A stretch of 24,185 nucleotides of DNA from G020353235 sp964569555 (lineage in GTDB: Bacteria; Chloroflexota; Dehalococcoidia; Dehalococcoidales; JAUYDJ01). The position numbers were made by a program, and so were the translations under genes. The first letter of the stretch is position 1, and the number at the start of each line of letters is the position of its first letter. A model generated the notes under the pieces. That model was not told the origin of the DNA. It made no database searches and worked only from the letters and a program-made list of their open reading frames with translations. The stretch spans positions 1 to 24,185 of the forward strand of contig CAZMTT010000012.1 in assembly GCA_964569555.1 (NCBI GenBank), written 5' to 3'. Below are positions 15,759 through 23,128 of the stretch, in pieces.

Positions 15759-17017
15759 TTCTCTTTCTCTGTTTCCAGATGGAAAAGCCGGTTTATTATT
15801 TCGGCGTAATCTTCATTACCCTTTAGATTTGCCTTGAGGTACTTAAGCGGGTCCTGCAGAATCTGGCCGGTAATGGACCGGGTCATCATCTCCAGGCAAT
15901 ATTTTTCCTCATCGGTTAAGGGCGGCAGCTTCTTCAGTGTCCGGTTCAGCTGGGAACGGCGTATCTTTTCCGCCTTACCCATCAGGGCACTGATTACCGG
16001 CCTGACCTCAAGGGTCCGCCACCAGCTGACAAACCGGGCCATCTCGGCGGCAATAATTGCCTCCGCCTGCTCAATCTCCTCCTCGCGTTGCTGGCGGTTC
16101 TGGTCGGCAATCTGGGTGAGGTCATCAATGTTGTACAAAACAACATTGTCTATCTCAGCCACCGCCGGCGCCACATTACGCGGCACGGCGATATCAATTA
16201 TCACCATCGGCTCGGAGCGATTTTTCATTACCGTATCCACCCGGCGAGTATCGAGCAGCCGGTGGGGGGCATCAGCACAGGCAACCACAATATTACAGGT
16301 AGCCAGTTCTTCGGCCAGATTATCCATGCCAATCGGCTGGCCGCCCAGCATTATGGTCAGGGCAGACGCCCTCTCCGGAGTGCGGCTGGCAACTACTATC
16401 TTTTTGACTCCCCTCTCCTTGGCTGCCTTAGCCACCAGCCTCCCCGCCTCGCCGGCACCGATAACCAGCAGCTTGCACCCGCCCAGTTTACCGACCACCC
16501 GGGCGGCCAGGTCCACCGCCACCGAGCTGACCGAAAGCGGCTTCTTGCTGATTCCGGTCTCCTCACGAACCCGCCGCCCGGCCCGAATGGCGCTCTGGAA
16601 AATATGGCGCAGCGGCAGATTGACCTTCTTTGCCTTCTCGGCAATATCCAGCGCCTTCTTTACCTGGCCCAGCACCTCAAATTCACCAACCACCATTGAG
16701 TCCAGACCACCGGCGACCCGGAACAGGTGCTCGGCTACCGCCTCACCGCTGAAGCGATAGGCATACCGGCGCAGGTCGGCATCGCTGATATCCAGGTGAG
16801 CCTTCAGGAAATCAAGGCTGGCTTCCTCAGCCTGCCGGATACTATCACCGGCGGTATAAACCTCAGTGCGGTTGCAGGTGGACAAAATAACGCCGTGGGC
16901 AACATAGCTGCCCAGCAGGGACAGGGCCTCCTCAAGCTTACCGGCCCTGACCGCCGCCTTCTCCAGAATGGCCACCGGTGCCGCCTGATAATTTATGCCG
17001 ACCAGATTAATCTGCAT
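15755..17017 (-). CDS. hemA: Glutamyl-tRNA reductase
   Basis: NADPH-dependent reduction of glutamyl-tRNA(Glu) to glutamate-1-semialdehyde, the committed step of tetrapyrrole synthesis. The nucleophilic cysteine is C48 in ILSTCNRTEVY. GLDSMVVGEFEVLGQVK and the NADPH-binding VIGAGEAGRLVAKAA are present, followed by the helical dimerisation domain. Length 420 is normal. The ATG sits 1 bp after the stop of the precorrin-2 dehydrogenase gene. Confidence 0.97.
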   Translation of the reverse strand: MQINLVGINYQAAPVAILEKAAVRAGKLEEALSLLGSYVAHGVILSTCNRTEVYTAGDSIRQAEEASLDFLKAHLDISDADLRRYAYRFSGEAVAEHLFRVAGGLDSMVVGEFEVLGQVKKALDIAEKAKKVNLPLRHIFQSAIRAGRRVREETGISKKPLSVSSVAVDLAARVVGKLGGCKLLVIGAGEAGRLVAKAAKERGVKKIVVASRTPERASALTIMLGGQPIGMDNLAEELATCNIVVACADAPHRLLDTRRVDTVMKNRSEPMVIIDIAVPRNVAPAVAEIDNVVLYNIDDLTQIADQNRQQREEEIEQAEAIIAAEMARFVSWWRTLEVRPVISALMGKAEKIRRSQLNRTLKKLPPLTDEEKYCLEMMTRSITGQILQDPLKYLKANLKGNEDYAEIINRLFHLETEKEK

Positions 17018-17018
17018 A

Positions 17019-17669
17019 TTATCTCGCCTTGAGCTTGCTCAGAATGAGAGCCCTGGCTTTCTCTTTCTCGCCTTTTCTCAATAGCTCAGTGAGCTTATCC
17101 AAATCCAGTGCTGCCTGCCAGTCATCGCCGCCAACCGTAATTCCCTTCTTCTTTAGCTCGGCGCGCACCTCATCAAGGAGCAACGCCAGGGCGGCATACT
17201 CCTCGCCGAAGTCTTTCTCCAGCCTGGTCCGTATCTTGCGTGCCAGCGCCGGACTGCGCCCCGCCGTGGCGACGGCAATGGTAACATCACCGCGGCGCAG
17301 GCAAGAGGGGACAATGAAATCCGAGTTTTCGGCATCATCAACCACATTGACCAGAACCGTCTTATTCTTAGCCTCCCTGACTATCCGGCGGTTGGTATCG
17401 CTATCATCGGTAGCAGCGATGGCCACAAATGAATCCTTCAGGTCTCCCGCCCGATACTCCCGATTTAAGGCTTCTATCTCCCCGTGCCGGGCAAGCTGAA
17501 TCAGCTCCGGGCTGAGATTGGGGCTGATTACGGTAACCCTAGCCCCGTGCTCCAGTAGCGCCCTTACCTTGCGGAGGGCGACCTCCCCTCCCCCGACCAC
17601 CACACACTTCCGGCCTTTAATATTAAGGGAAACGGGATAGTAAGCCGGCTTTGGCTCGCTTTTTTTCAT
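17019..17669 (-). CDS. Precorrin-2 dehydrogenase, siroheme synthase N-terminal (CysG-N/Met8p) type
   Basis: Oxidises precorrin-2 to sirohydrochlorin with NAD+. The Rossmann motif is VVVGGGEVALRKV (23-35). NVVDDAENSDFIVPS (108-122) holds the aspartate used for catalysis in CysG and Met8p, and TAGRSPALARKIR follows. The 216-residue length fits a stand-alone CysG-N or SirC protein. Met8p-like members also insert iron, while SirC-like ones do not; sequence reading cannot settle this, and no separate chelatase gene is in the window. The ATG overlaps the upstream stop as ATGA. Confidence 0.92.
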   Translation of the reverse strand: MKKSEPKPAYYPVSLNIKGRKCVVVGGGEVALRKVRALLEHGARVTVISPNLSPELIQLARHGEIEALNREYRAGDLKDSFVAIAATDDSDTNRRIVREAKNKTVLVNVVDDAENSDFIVPSCLRRGDVTIAVATAGRSPALARKIRTRLEKDFGEEYAALALLLDEVRAELKKKGITVGGDDWQAALDLDKLTELLRKGEKEKARALILSKLKAR

Positions 17670-18604
17670 ACTAGATACTTGACCCTCTTTTTCTTGATTT
17701 CCCTGGTGCTGAACAGCAACACATAATCTTTAAGCCCGGTTTCCCCAGACACTCTATCCGCTATTTCCCGGCAGGCTTTTCTGGTATGACCGTGAATCAT
17801 GGCAAAAAGATTGTACCGCCATAACGGGTTGGTCTTTCGCTCGTAGCAGTGGCTCACCTCGCTGAGCCGGGCCAGTTTCTGAGCGGCGGCATCAACCATT
17901 TCTGATGGTGCCACCCAGCACGCCATGGCATTGGCTCTGAAGCCCACCTCACGGTGATTGACCGAGGCGCCAAAACGGCGCATAACGCCGCGTGGTAATA
18001 AAGACTGGCACCGGGCCAGAAATTCAGCCAAATCCATATTGAGCCGGGCGGCTATAGTATTAAACGGGGCTGATACCAACGGCAGGTCGTTCTGTAACTC
18101 ATTGATTACCCGCCGCTCTGTTGCCGAGAGCCTGACTGGCTGCGGCAGGCCACCCCCACCCAGATGGGTGCCTATCTTGAACTGCTTTAACACCGGCAGC
18201 GAAAAGGCAGTCTCGGCACCAATAGCCTGGCTTAGACGCTGTATTTCAGCCTCAAGGTCAGCCTGCGGCGGCAGCGACAGGGTAAACCAGAGATTAAAGC
18301 GGTGCTCCCGTTCATAGCCGTGGCTTACTCCGGGGTGCTCGTTAATAATTTGGGATGCTTTCGCCAAATAATCTTGACTTACCTTCATGGCCACCAGTGT
18401 CGTCTGGTAGCCCAGGCGCCGGCTGTCCAGCACCGGGCCTATCTCCCGGATAATGCCCTTCGCCTTCAACTGCCTGATGCGCTCAATGACCTCGTCCGGG
18501 CTGATGCCCAGACGCCGCCCCAGCTCGGCATACGGCTCCCCGCTCAGGGGAAACTCCGCCTGCACTATATCAAGCAATCTGGGCTCAAGGCTATTTAATT
18601 TCAT
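17666..18604 (-). CDS. ahbAB: Siroheme decarboxylase, AhbA and AhbB subunits fused
   Basis: Removes two carboxyl groups from siroheme to give 12,18-didecarboxysiroheme. The 312-residue chain is an internal duplication of the AsnC/Lrp-like AhbA/AhbB fold. Repeat 1 has a winged helix (LLDIVQAEFPL to IREIGPV) then SHGYEREHRFNLWFTL. Repeat 2 has VINELQNDLPL to MRRFGAS then SHCYERKTNPLWRYNLFAM. The linker is glycine-rich (HLGGGGLPQP). In the characterised Desulfovibrio system these are separate proteins; fused NirDL-type chains are also known. Start chosen at the ATG at 18604, which overlaps the ahbD stop as ATGA; a GTG 3 codons upstream is possible. Confidence 0.9.
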   Translation of the reverse strand: MKLNSLEPRLLDIVQAEFPLSGEPYAELGRRLGISPDEVIERIRQLKAKGIIREIGPVLDSRRLGYQTTLVAMKVSQDYLAKASQIINEHPGVSHGYEREHRFNLWFTLSLPPQADLEAEIQRLSQAIGAETAFSLPVLKQFKIGTHLGGGGLPQPVRLSATERRVINELQNDLPLVSAPFNTIAARLNMDLAEFLARCQSLLPRGVMRRFGASVNHREVGFRANAMACWVAPSEMVDAAAQKLARLSEVSHCYERKTNPLWRYNLFAMIHGHTRKACREIADRVSGETGLKDYVLLFSTREIKKKRVKYLV

Positions 18605-19692
18605 GCTGAACACCCCCCGGCGGGCGGCTCATAGACACAGTAAGGCTCCGCCTCAAGAAAATCTCCGGTAGCCTCATAGGCACGCGCCCGGCAGCCACCG
18701 CAGACTAGTTTATAATCACAGAGACCGCACTTCCCCTTCAGCCGGGAAAGGTCTCTCAACTGATTAAATAAAGGCGAATTGAACCAGATCTGGCTAAAAC
18801 TTTCCTGCCTGATATCACCGGCGACCACATCAAGATAGCCGCACCCCTTCACCCTGCCCTGTGAGGAGATAAAGCAGAAGCTGATGCCGGCGAGACAGCC
18901 CCGGGTAAGAGTATTCCCCGGATTGTGAGCAGTACTGAGCACCGGTGCTTTTGCCTGCTCCTGTCTCTGCTGGACGACGCGCAAATAGTGGGGCACATCG
19001 GTCGGCTTGAAGAACATTCTATCCCCCAGCTCCAGCTGCTTATCGTATATCCAGTTGAGCGTCTGCTCGTACTGCTCCGGCGGTAGCTCTACTGACTCCA
19101 GCCCCTTGCCCCGCCCGGTAGGCACCAGCATAAAGGGGTGAAAGGCGACCGCCCCCACCTCCAGTGCCAGACTTAATAATTCATCCAGATAGCCCACATT
19201 GAGCCGGGTAATGGTGCTGTTAATCTGGACTTCAATGCCCGCCTTACGGGCATGGGCGATACCGTCCAGGGCGGCGTCAAAGGCGCCCGCCTGACCGCGA
19301 AAGTCATCCTGAAGCCTGGCTACGGAAAAGTCCAGGCTAACGGCGACACGCGATATCGGCACCGCCTTCATTTTCCGTGCCATCTCCGCAGTGATAAGGG
19401 TGCCGTTGCTGCCCATGACCACCCTTAACCCCCTGCCGACGGCATAGTCGGCAATCTGAAAGACATCCTGTCTGACCAGCGGCTCACCGCCGGTGAGAAT
19501 AATAATCGGCTGGCCCACCTCCAGTATCTGGTCAACGAGATGGAAACACTCATCTGTTGACAGCTCATCTTGATACTGCTCATCGCCTGATGAGCTGCGG
19601 CAGTGGGCGCAGAATAAATTGCAGTTCCGGGTCACCTCCCAGGCGACCAGCCGCAAATCGGGGGTGAGCATATCTTCCTGTTTGGCTGACAT
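18601..19692 (-). CDS. ahbD: Radical SAM heme synthase AhbD
   Basis: Converts Fe-coproporphyrin III to heme b by oxidative decarboxylation of two propionates, without oxygen. The radical SAM cluster is C24-NLF-C28-AH-C31 and GGEP follows at 68-71. The SPASM-like C-terminus carries CLAGISFCF, KGCGYL, KCGLCDYKLVCGGCRARA and a final YCVYEP, ligands for an auxiliary cluster. RLVAWEVTRNCNLFCAHCR and the C-terminal signature are those of AhbD rather than AhbC. The ATG overlaps the ahbC stop by one base. Annotation tools may call it only SPASM-domain protein. Confidence 0.9.
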   Translation of the reverse strand: MSAKQEDMLTPDLRLVAWEVTRNCNLFCAHCRSSSGDEQYQDELSTDECFHLVDQILEVGQPIIILTGGEPLVRQDVFQIADYAVGRGLRVVMGSNGTLITAEMARKMKAVPISRVAVSLDFSVARLQDDFRGQAGAFDAALDGIAHARKAGIEVQINSTITRLNVGYLDELLSLALEVGAVAFHPFMLVPTGRGKGLESVELPPEQYEQTLNWIYDKQLELGDRMFFKPTDVPHYLRVVQQRQEQAKAPVLSTAHNPGNTLTRGCLAGISFCFISSQGRVKGCGYLDVVAGDIRQESFSQIWFNSPLFNQLRDLSRLKGKCGLCDYKLVCGGCRARAYEATGDFLEAEPYCVYEPPAGGCSA

Positions 19693-20849
19693 CAGCTTAG
19701 GCCAATCTCCTTATCGCTCAGGTAACAGGCGGGGTCTTCCGCCCAGATATCGCCGGAAACCGCCTCCGCCCGCACTCTCAGGTTGCCGTTGCAGAGCTCA
19801 AGATAACTACAGCGCCCACAGCGCCCCTTGAGCAAGCTCTTGCGACTGCGTAAATCCCTTAACAGCGGCTCGGAGGTGTCCCGCCAGATATCAGCGAACT
19901 TTCGCTGCCGAACGTTGCCCAGCGAATAGTGCCACCAGAACTGGTCGGGGTGGACATTGCCCAGGTCATCAACCGCAGCTATCCTGATGCCGGAATTATT
20001 GCCGCCGTTTCGCTTCAGTAATTCCAAAACCCGGTCGGCACGCGGCGGGTCATCTTCTTTCAGCTTGAGATAGAGATAGACACCATCGGCGTGGTTGTCC
20101 ACGGTGAGGACTTCCTTGGGCAGTCCGCGCCGGTGCAGGTCCAGAGTATGCTCGCAGATTTCATCCACCACCGCCCTGGTCTGGGAATGGGTGATGTCCT
20201 CTTCTTTAAGATTGCTGCCCCGCCCCGAGTAGGCGAGGTGATAGAAACAGGCGCGGTCGATGCCCTCCGCCTCGATTAACTGAAAAATAGCCGGTATCTG
20301 CTGGTAGTTGTGCCGGGCGATGGTCAGGCGCAGTGAAACCCTCAATCCGGCGCCGATACAGGCCCTGATGCCGCTAACGGCTGCCTGATAGGCGCCCTCT
20401 TTGCCGCGGAAGCGGTCATTGCTGGCGCCGATGCCGTCCAGGCTTATGCCTATCTCGGCAAAGCCGATGTTGCTCAGCCTTCCGGCGACTTCTTTCGTAA
20501 TTAATGTGCCGTTGGTGGAGAGGACAACCCTCATACCCAACCCCCCAGCCAGGCCGGCCAGCTCAAAGATGTCCTGCCTCAGCAGCGGCTCACCGCCGGA
20601 AAATAAAAGCACCGGCACGCCAAACTCGGCTAGGTCGCGGATAAATTTTTTCCCGGTGGCGGTATCCATTTCCTGCGGGGACTTTTGATTATCGGCGAGG
20701 GCATAGCAGTGCCGGCAGCTTAAATTGCACTGCCGGGTGCAGTTCCAGACCACCACCGGGCGCGGGTCCTCCCGGGTTGAATCCTGCCCGTAACGGAGGC
20801 GGTCACCGAAGCTGACATTATCACCGAGGAGGCGCGAGACTGATATCAC
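19692..20849 (-). CDS. ahbC: Radical SAM AhbC/NirJ-type protein (12,18-didecarboxysiroheme deacetylase)
   Basis: Removes two acetate side chains from 12,18-didecarboxysiroheme to give Fe-coproporphyrin III. The cluster motif is C41-NLS-C45-RH-C48 inside VVVWNCTRQCNLSCRHCY, with GGEP at 85-88. The C-terminus has GNVRQRKFADIW and CGRCSYLELCNGNLRVRAE, ending WAEDPACYL, matching the AhbC/NirJ group. NirJ of heme d1 synthesis is closely related, but no other d1 genes are present and AhbD is next door. Start codon GTG at 20849 overlaps the regulator's TGA (GTGA), with GGAGGG immediately upstream and unusually close. Confidence 0.9.
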   Translation of the reverse strand: MISVSRLLGDNVSFGDRLRYGQDSTREDPRPVVVWNCTRQCNLSCRHCYALADNQKSPQEMDTATGKKFIRDLAEFGVPVLLFSGGEPLLRQDIFELAGLAGGLGMRVVLSTNGTLITKEVAGRLSNIGFAEIGISLDGIGASNDRFRGKEGAYQAAVSGIRACIGAGLRVSLRLTIARHNYQQIPAIFQLIEAEGIDRACFYHLAYSGRGSNLKEEDITHSQTRAVVDEICEHTLDLHRRGLPKEVLTVDNHADGVYLYLKLKEDDPPRADRVLELLKRNGGNNSGIRIAAVDDLGNVHPDQFWWHYSLGNVRQRKFADIWRDTSEPLLRDLRSRKSLLKGRCGRCSYLELCNGNLRVRAEAVSGDIWAEDPACYLSDKEIGLS

Positions 20850-21481
20850 CCCTCCGTTCCTCCCCCCGCCTTTTGCTGGTGAGCCGCCACCAGCGAGACC
20901 AGCGCCTCGTCCATAACATGAGTGACCAGCGGTATCGCCTCCACCACCCGCCCGGTAAAGGCTTCCTTCTTTCTCATCAGCTGGGTGGCGGCGTGCATAA
21001 TCGGCTCACGGTGCAGGATAAAAGCCTCCACGGAATCAGTGAGGGTCAGCCCCGTCTCGGCCAGTGTTTCGCCAAAATCGTGACCGACCTCACGGACCAG
21101 CCCGGTGGTCTCCTCCCGTTTGGCTGGCTCGGTAATGTATTTGATTATCAAATCGAGCAGGCGCCGCCCCAGCTCAGCCATATGCCGTCCCGACTTTTCA
21201 TCGAGGTGGTGAAACCAGGGCTTGTCCTTCAGGGAGGTGCGCGCAATCTGGCGCAGTATCTCAGCCGTATCCTCCAGCTCCAGGACCAGGTCTTTGATGC
21301 CCAGCATCCTGGGGTGCGAGCTCATGAACTTCTTCAGCTCCGTCCGGGAATAACGCCGGTGCCCGCCCGGGGTGACAAACGCCTTTATCTTGCCCTCATC
21401 GGTCCACTGGCGCAGGGCTGCCTCGCTGACCCCCAGCAGATGGCTGGCTTCGCTGATACTGATTAACTGCTCCGCCTCCAA
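20846..21481 (-). CDS. MerR/BldC-like HTH protein with C-terminal helical sensor-like domain, likely heme operon regulator
   Basis: Residues 6-52 form a MerR-superfamily winged helix (ISEASHLLGVSEAALRQWTD, then a GGHRRYSRTELKKF wing). Residues about 70-200 are a mostly helical domain (LGRRLLDLIIKYI, DFGETLAETGLTLTDSVEAF) resembling RsbR N-terminal sensor folds; that resemblance is by eye. It is the first gene of the heme operon and is coupled to ahbC by GTGA overlap, so regulation of tetrapyrrole synthesis, perhaps with heme or an intermediate as ligand, is a reasonable inference. Histidines such as H94-H95 (WFHHLDEK) could be ligands. The start codon is TTG at 21481 after GGGGGGTG; no ATG would include the HTH. 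Confidence 0.75.
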   Translation of the reverse strand: MEAEQLISISEASHLLGVSEAALRQWTDEGKIKAFVTPGGHRRYSRTELKKFMSSHPRMLGIKDLVLELEDTAEILRQIARTSLKDKPWFHHLDEKSGRHMAELGRRLLDLIIKYITEPAKREETTGLVREVGHDFGETLAETGLTLTDSVEAFILHREPIMHAATQLMRKKEAFTGRVVEAIPLVTHVMDEALVSLVAAHQQKAGGGTEG

Positions 21482-21504
21482 AACACCCCCCGATAGTCTT
21501 AATA

Positions 21505-21537
21505 ATCTCCTAAAATCTACTAAATCCTACAAAAATC
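21505..21537. repeat. Tandem ~10-bp repeats in the heme-operon leader, candidate operator
   Basis: Between the promoter and the regulator start codon the plus strand reads TCCTAAAATC, TACTAAATC, CTACAAAAATC in head-to-tail order. The repeat unit (YCTAMWAAATC-like) recurs every 9-11 bp just downstream of the -10. BldC- and CarH-type MerR-fold proteins bind head-to-tail repeats of about this spacing, so this may be the operator of the HTH protein encoded next to it. Confidence 0.4.
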
Positions 21538-21543
21538 TGCAAT

Positions 21544-21572
21544 ATTATACTGCACAGAACAACGATAAGCAA
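21544..21572 (-). promoter_or_regulatory. Sigma-70-type promoter of the ten-gene heme operon
   Basis: On the minus strand TTGCTT (plus 21567-21572) and a perfect TATAAT (plus 21544-21549) are 17 bp apart. The start site would be near 21537, giving a leader of about 56 nt that contains the tandem repeats. No further promoter of comparable quality is seen within the operon, whose genes overlap. Confidence 0.75.
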
Positions 21573-21587
21573 GGGGTTTTTGGGGTA

Positions 21588-21616
21588 TTGACAACCAAAA
21601 TTGATAGGGCTAGACT
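21588..21616 (+). promoter_or_regulatory. Promoter of the AT-rich nuclease-like gene, giving a near-leaderless transcript
   Basis: A perfect TTGACA (21588-21593) and TAGACT (21611-21616, 4/6) are 17 bp apart. The start site would fall near 21623, only about 6 nt before the ATG at 21629. No Shine-Dalgarno-like sequence precedes that ATG (GGCTACAAAA), which agrees with leaderless translation. Confidence 0.6.
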
Positions 21617-21628
21617 CAGGCTACAAAA

Positions 21629-22411
21629 ATGGAAGACGATTTACAAACCAAGATATTAAAAGAGGTAACAAAGACGGGCTATCCAGTTGAGCTTCGGGTC
21701 GGCAGTCTCTTATCTAGTTATGGTTGGGGTGTTGACCATAATAAATATTATTTAGACATGGACGAACATAAAGGAAGAGAAATAGATATTTCGGCTTTTA
21801 TATCTCTTACAATTGAGGAATTATGTATAGCATTACATCTTGTTTGTGAAGTAAAACATTCTAATAAGCCTTGGGTTGTATTCTCAACTGAGATGAGGGA
21901 TTTAATACTAGAAGTTTTAATATGGTCTGACCTTAATTATGGTAAAGGTATAGAAAGACGTGACTTAACAGATGAAGAATTGGAGATATTATCGCCTATA
22001 ACAAAGTCAAAGAGAATTGGTCGCTCATATTGTGAATGCTTTAAGAAGGAAAATGAGAAAACTGCAATCTTTGAGGCACTAACGTCTGTGGTTAAAGCTT
22101 CGGAATATTGCTTGGAACGAAATGAAGCCGCAACAAAAGAAGTTATGAAAGGCAAATATTTACACTTTATAGAACCTGTTATAATTTTTGATGGATTACT
22201 ATATGACGTTCATATTGGTGCAGAAAGTAAATTAGAAATACAGGAAATCGAATATATACCTATTTCATTTGGCTATATTTCTCCAACATATAAAAGACGC
22301 AGATATTTGGTTCATTTACTCACGGAAAAGATGTTACCTATCTTTGAGTCGAAACAACGTGCATGGATTAAACGCATAAGTAATTCACTTCAAAAAAGAT
22401 TACAGCCCTAA
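21629..22411 (+). CDS. Protein with PD-(D/E)xK nuclease-like motif, function unknown
   Basis: A 260-residue protein not recognised as a named family. Near the N-terminus, E21 (VELRVGSLLSSYGW), D53 (GREIDISAF) and E74-V-K76 (LVCEVKHSNKPWVVF) are spaced like the D...ExK active site of restriction-endonuclease-fold proteins, with hydrophobic strands around each. The rest is mixed, ending in a basic helix (AWIKRISNSLQKRLQ). Codon use is AT-rich and unlike the GC-rich genes on both sides, which points to recent acquisition. A stand-alone nuclease or defence role is a guess from the motif; no methylase or toxin partner is adjacent. Confidence 0.65.
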   Translation: MEDDLQTKILKEVTKTGYPVELRVGSLLSSYGWGVDHNKYYLDMDEHKGREIDISAFISLTIEELCIALHLVCEVKHSNKPWVVFSTEMRDLILEVLIWSDLNYGKGIERRDLTDEELEILSPITKSKRIGRSYCECFKKENEKTAIFEALTSVVKASEYCLERNEAATKEVMKGKYLHFIEPVIIFDGLLYDVHIGAESKLEIQEIEYIPISFGYISPTYKRRRYLVHLLTEKMLPIFESKQRAWIKRISNSLQKRLQP

Positions 22412-22463
22412 GAAAAATACTCTCCCCACCCCCTCCATCCCAATACAGCCTCCCCCCAGTATC

Positions 22464-22492
22464 TTGGAGCTTGTTTCAGCGTGTAGTATAAT
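22464..22492 (+). promoter_or_regulatory. Promoter for the right-hand gene set
   Basis: TTGGAG (22464-22469) and a perfect TATAAT (22487-22492) with 17-bp spacing, about 30 bp before the ATG at 22523. It would drive the two unknown genes and the thymidylate synthase gene. Confidence 0.65.
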
Positions 22493-22522
22493 TAGATAGC
22501 CCGGCTCTGGAGGAAATTTAAG

Positions 22523-23116
22523 ATGGATGACGAAATCAAGAGTGCCCATGAGATAGCCATGGAGAAGGTGGCGAGGCTGGGGGAGGTGACCGACCAGGAG
22601 CGCCTGAGCTGGAAGTACGTCCCGGAAGGGGAGAAGCTGGCGGCACGCTACCTCAAGCAGGGGCTTAATCTGGTGGCTGAGCTGAGCCAGTATGAGGAAA
22701 AGGTAAAAGAATACGTTATCAAGGGCGCCGAAGGGATACTGGCCCGAAACATCAACCTGCCCAAAGACGACACCATCAAGAAAACCAACCGCCGGGCAAT
22801 GGAGGGCTTGAAAACCCTGAAGCGCGACAAGGTCGGCGTGGAGAATGTCTTCAGCCAGATGAGACGCCTCTTTGACCACTATCTGGAAACGGGTGAGCAG
22901 CAGCGCCGGCAGGCTTACGAGAGCCTGAAGACCGAATTTAACACCAAAGTCCAGCAGACAGTCCAACAGCAGATGGGGCTGCCGATGGGGATAAAGATAG
23001 ATATCGAAAGAGAGCCCCAGTTCCAGGAGGAGTGGCGCCGGATGCAGGCCCAGCTGGAGGTGCCCTATCTGGGGTATTTAGACCAGTACAAGCAGGCGCT
23101 GGCCAGTATTACCTGA
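22523..23116 (+). CDS. Conserved-looking helical protein of unknown function
   Basis: A 197-residue protein, charged and predominantly helical by eye, with no signal peptide, membrane segment or metal motif. The N-terminus (KSAHEIAMEKVARLGEV) and a glutamine-rich centre (KVQQTVQQQMGLPMGIKIDI) suggest coiled-coil packing. GGAGG lies 9 nt before the ATG. Thirteen base pairs separate it from the next gene, so the two are probably co-transcribed and may work together. I do not recognise the family. Confidence 0.7.
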   Translation: MDDEIKSAHEIAMEKVARLGEVTDQERLSWKYVPEGEKLAARYLKQGLNLVAELSQYEEKVKEYVIKGAEGILARNINLPKDDTIKKTNRRAMEGLKTLKRDKVGVENVFSQMRRLFDHYLETGEQQRRQAYESLKTEFNTKVQQTVQQQMGLPMGIKIDIEREPQFQEEWRRMQAQLEVPYLGYLDQYKQALASIT

Positions 23117-23128
23117 CGGGGATGGCTG

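Noticed and set aside
11647..16760. Long plus-strand frames across the heme genes
   Set aside because: They are antisense shadows of hemL, cobA-hemD, hemC and hemA, with low-complexity or arginine/serine-rich content and no ribosome sites.
17666..20849. Heme d1 biosynthesis (NirDL/NirJ)
   Set aside because: No nirS, nirF, nirN, nirC or nirE-type partners are present, while an AhbD heme synthase is in the same operon.
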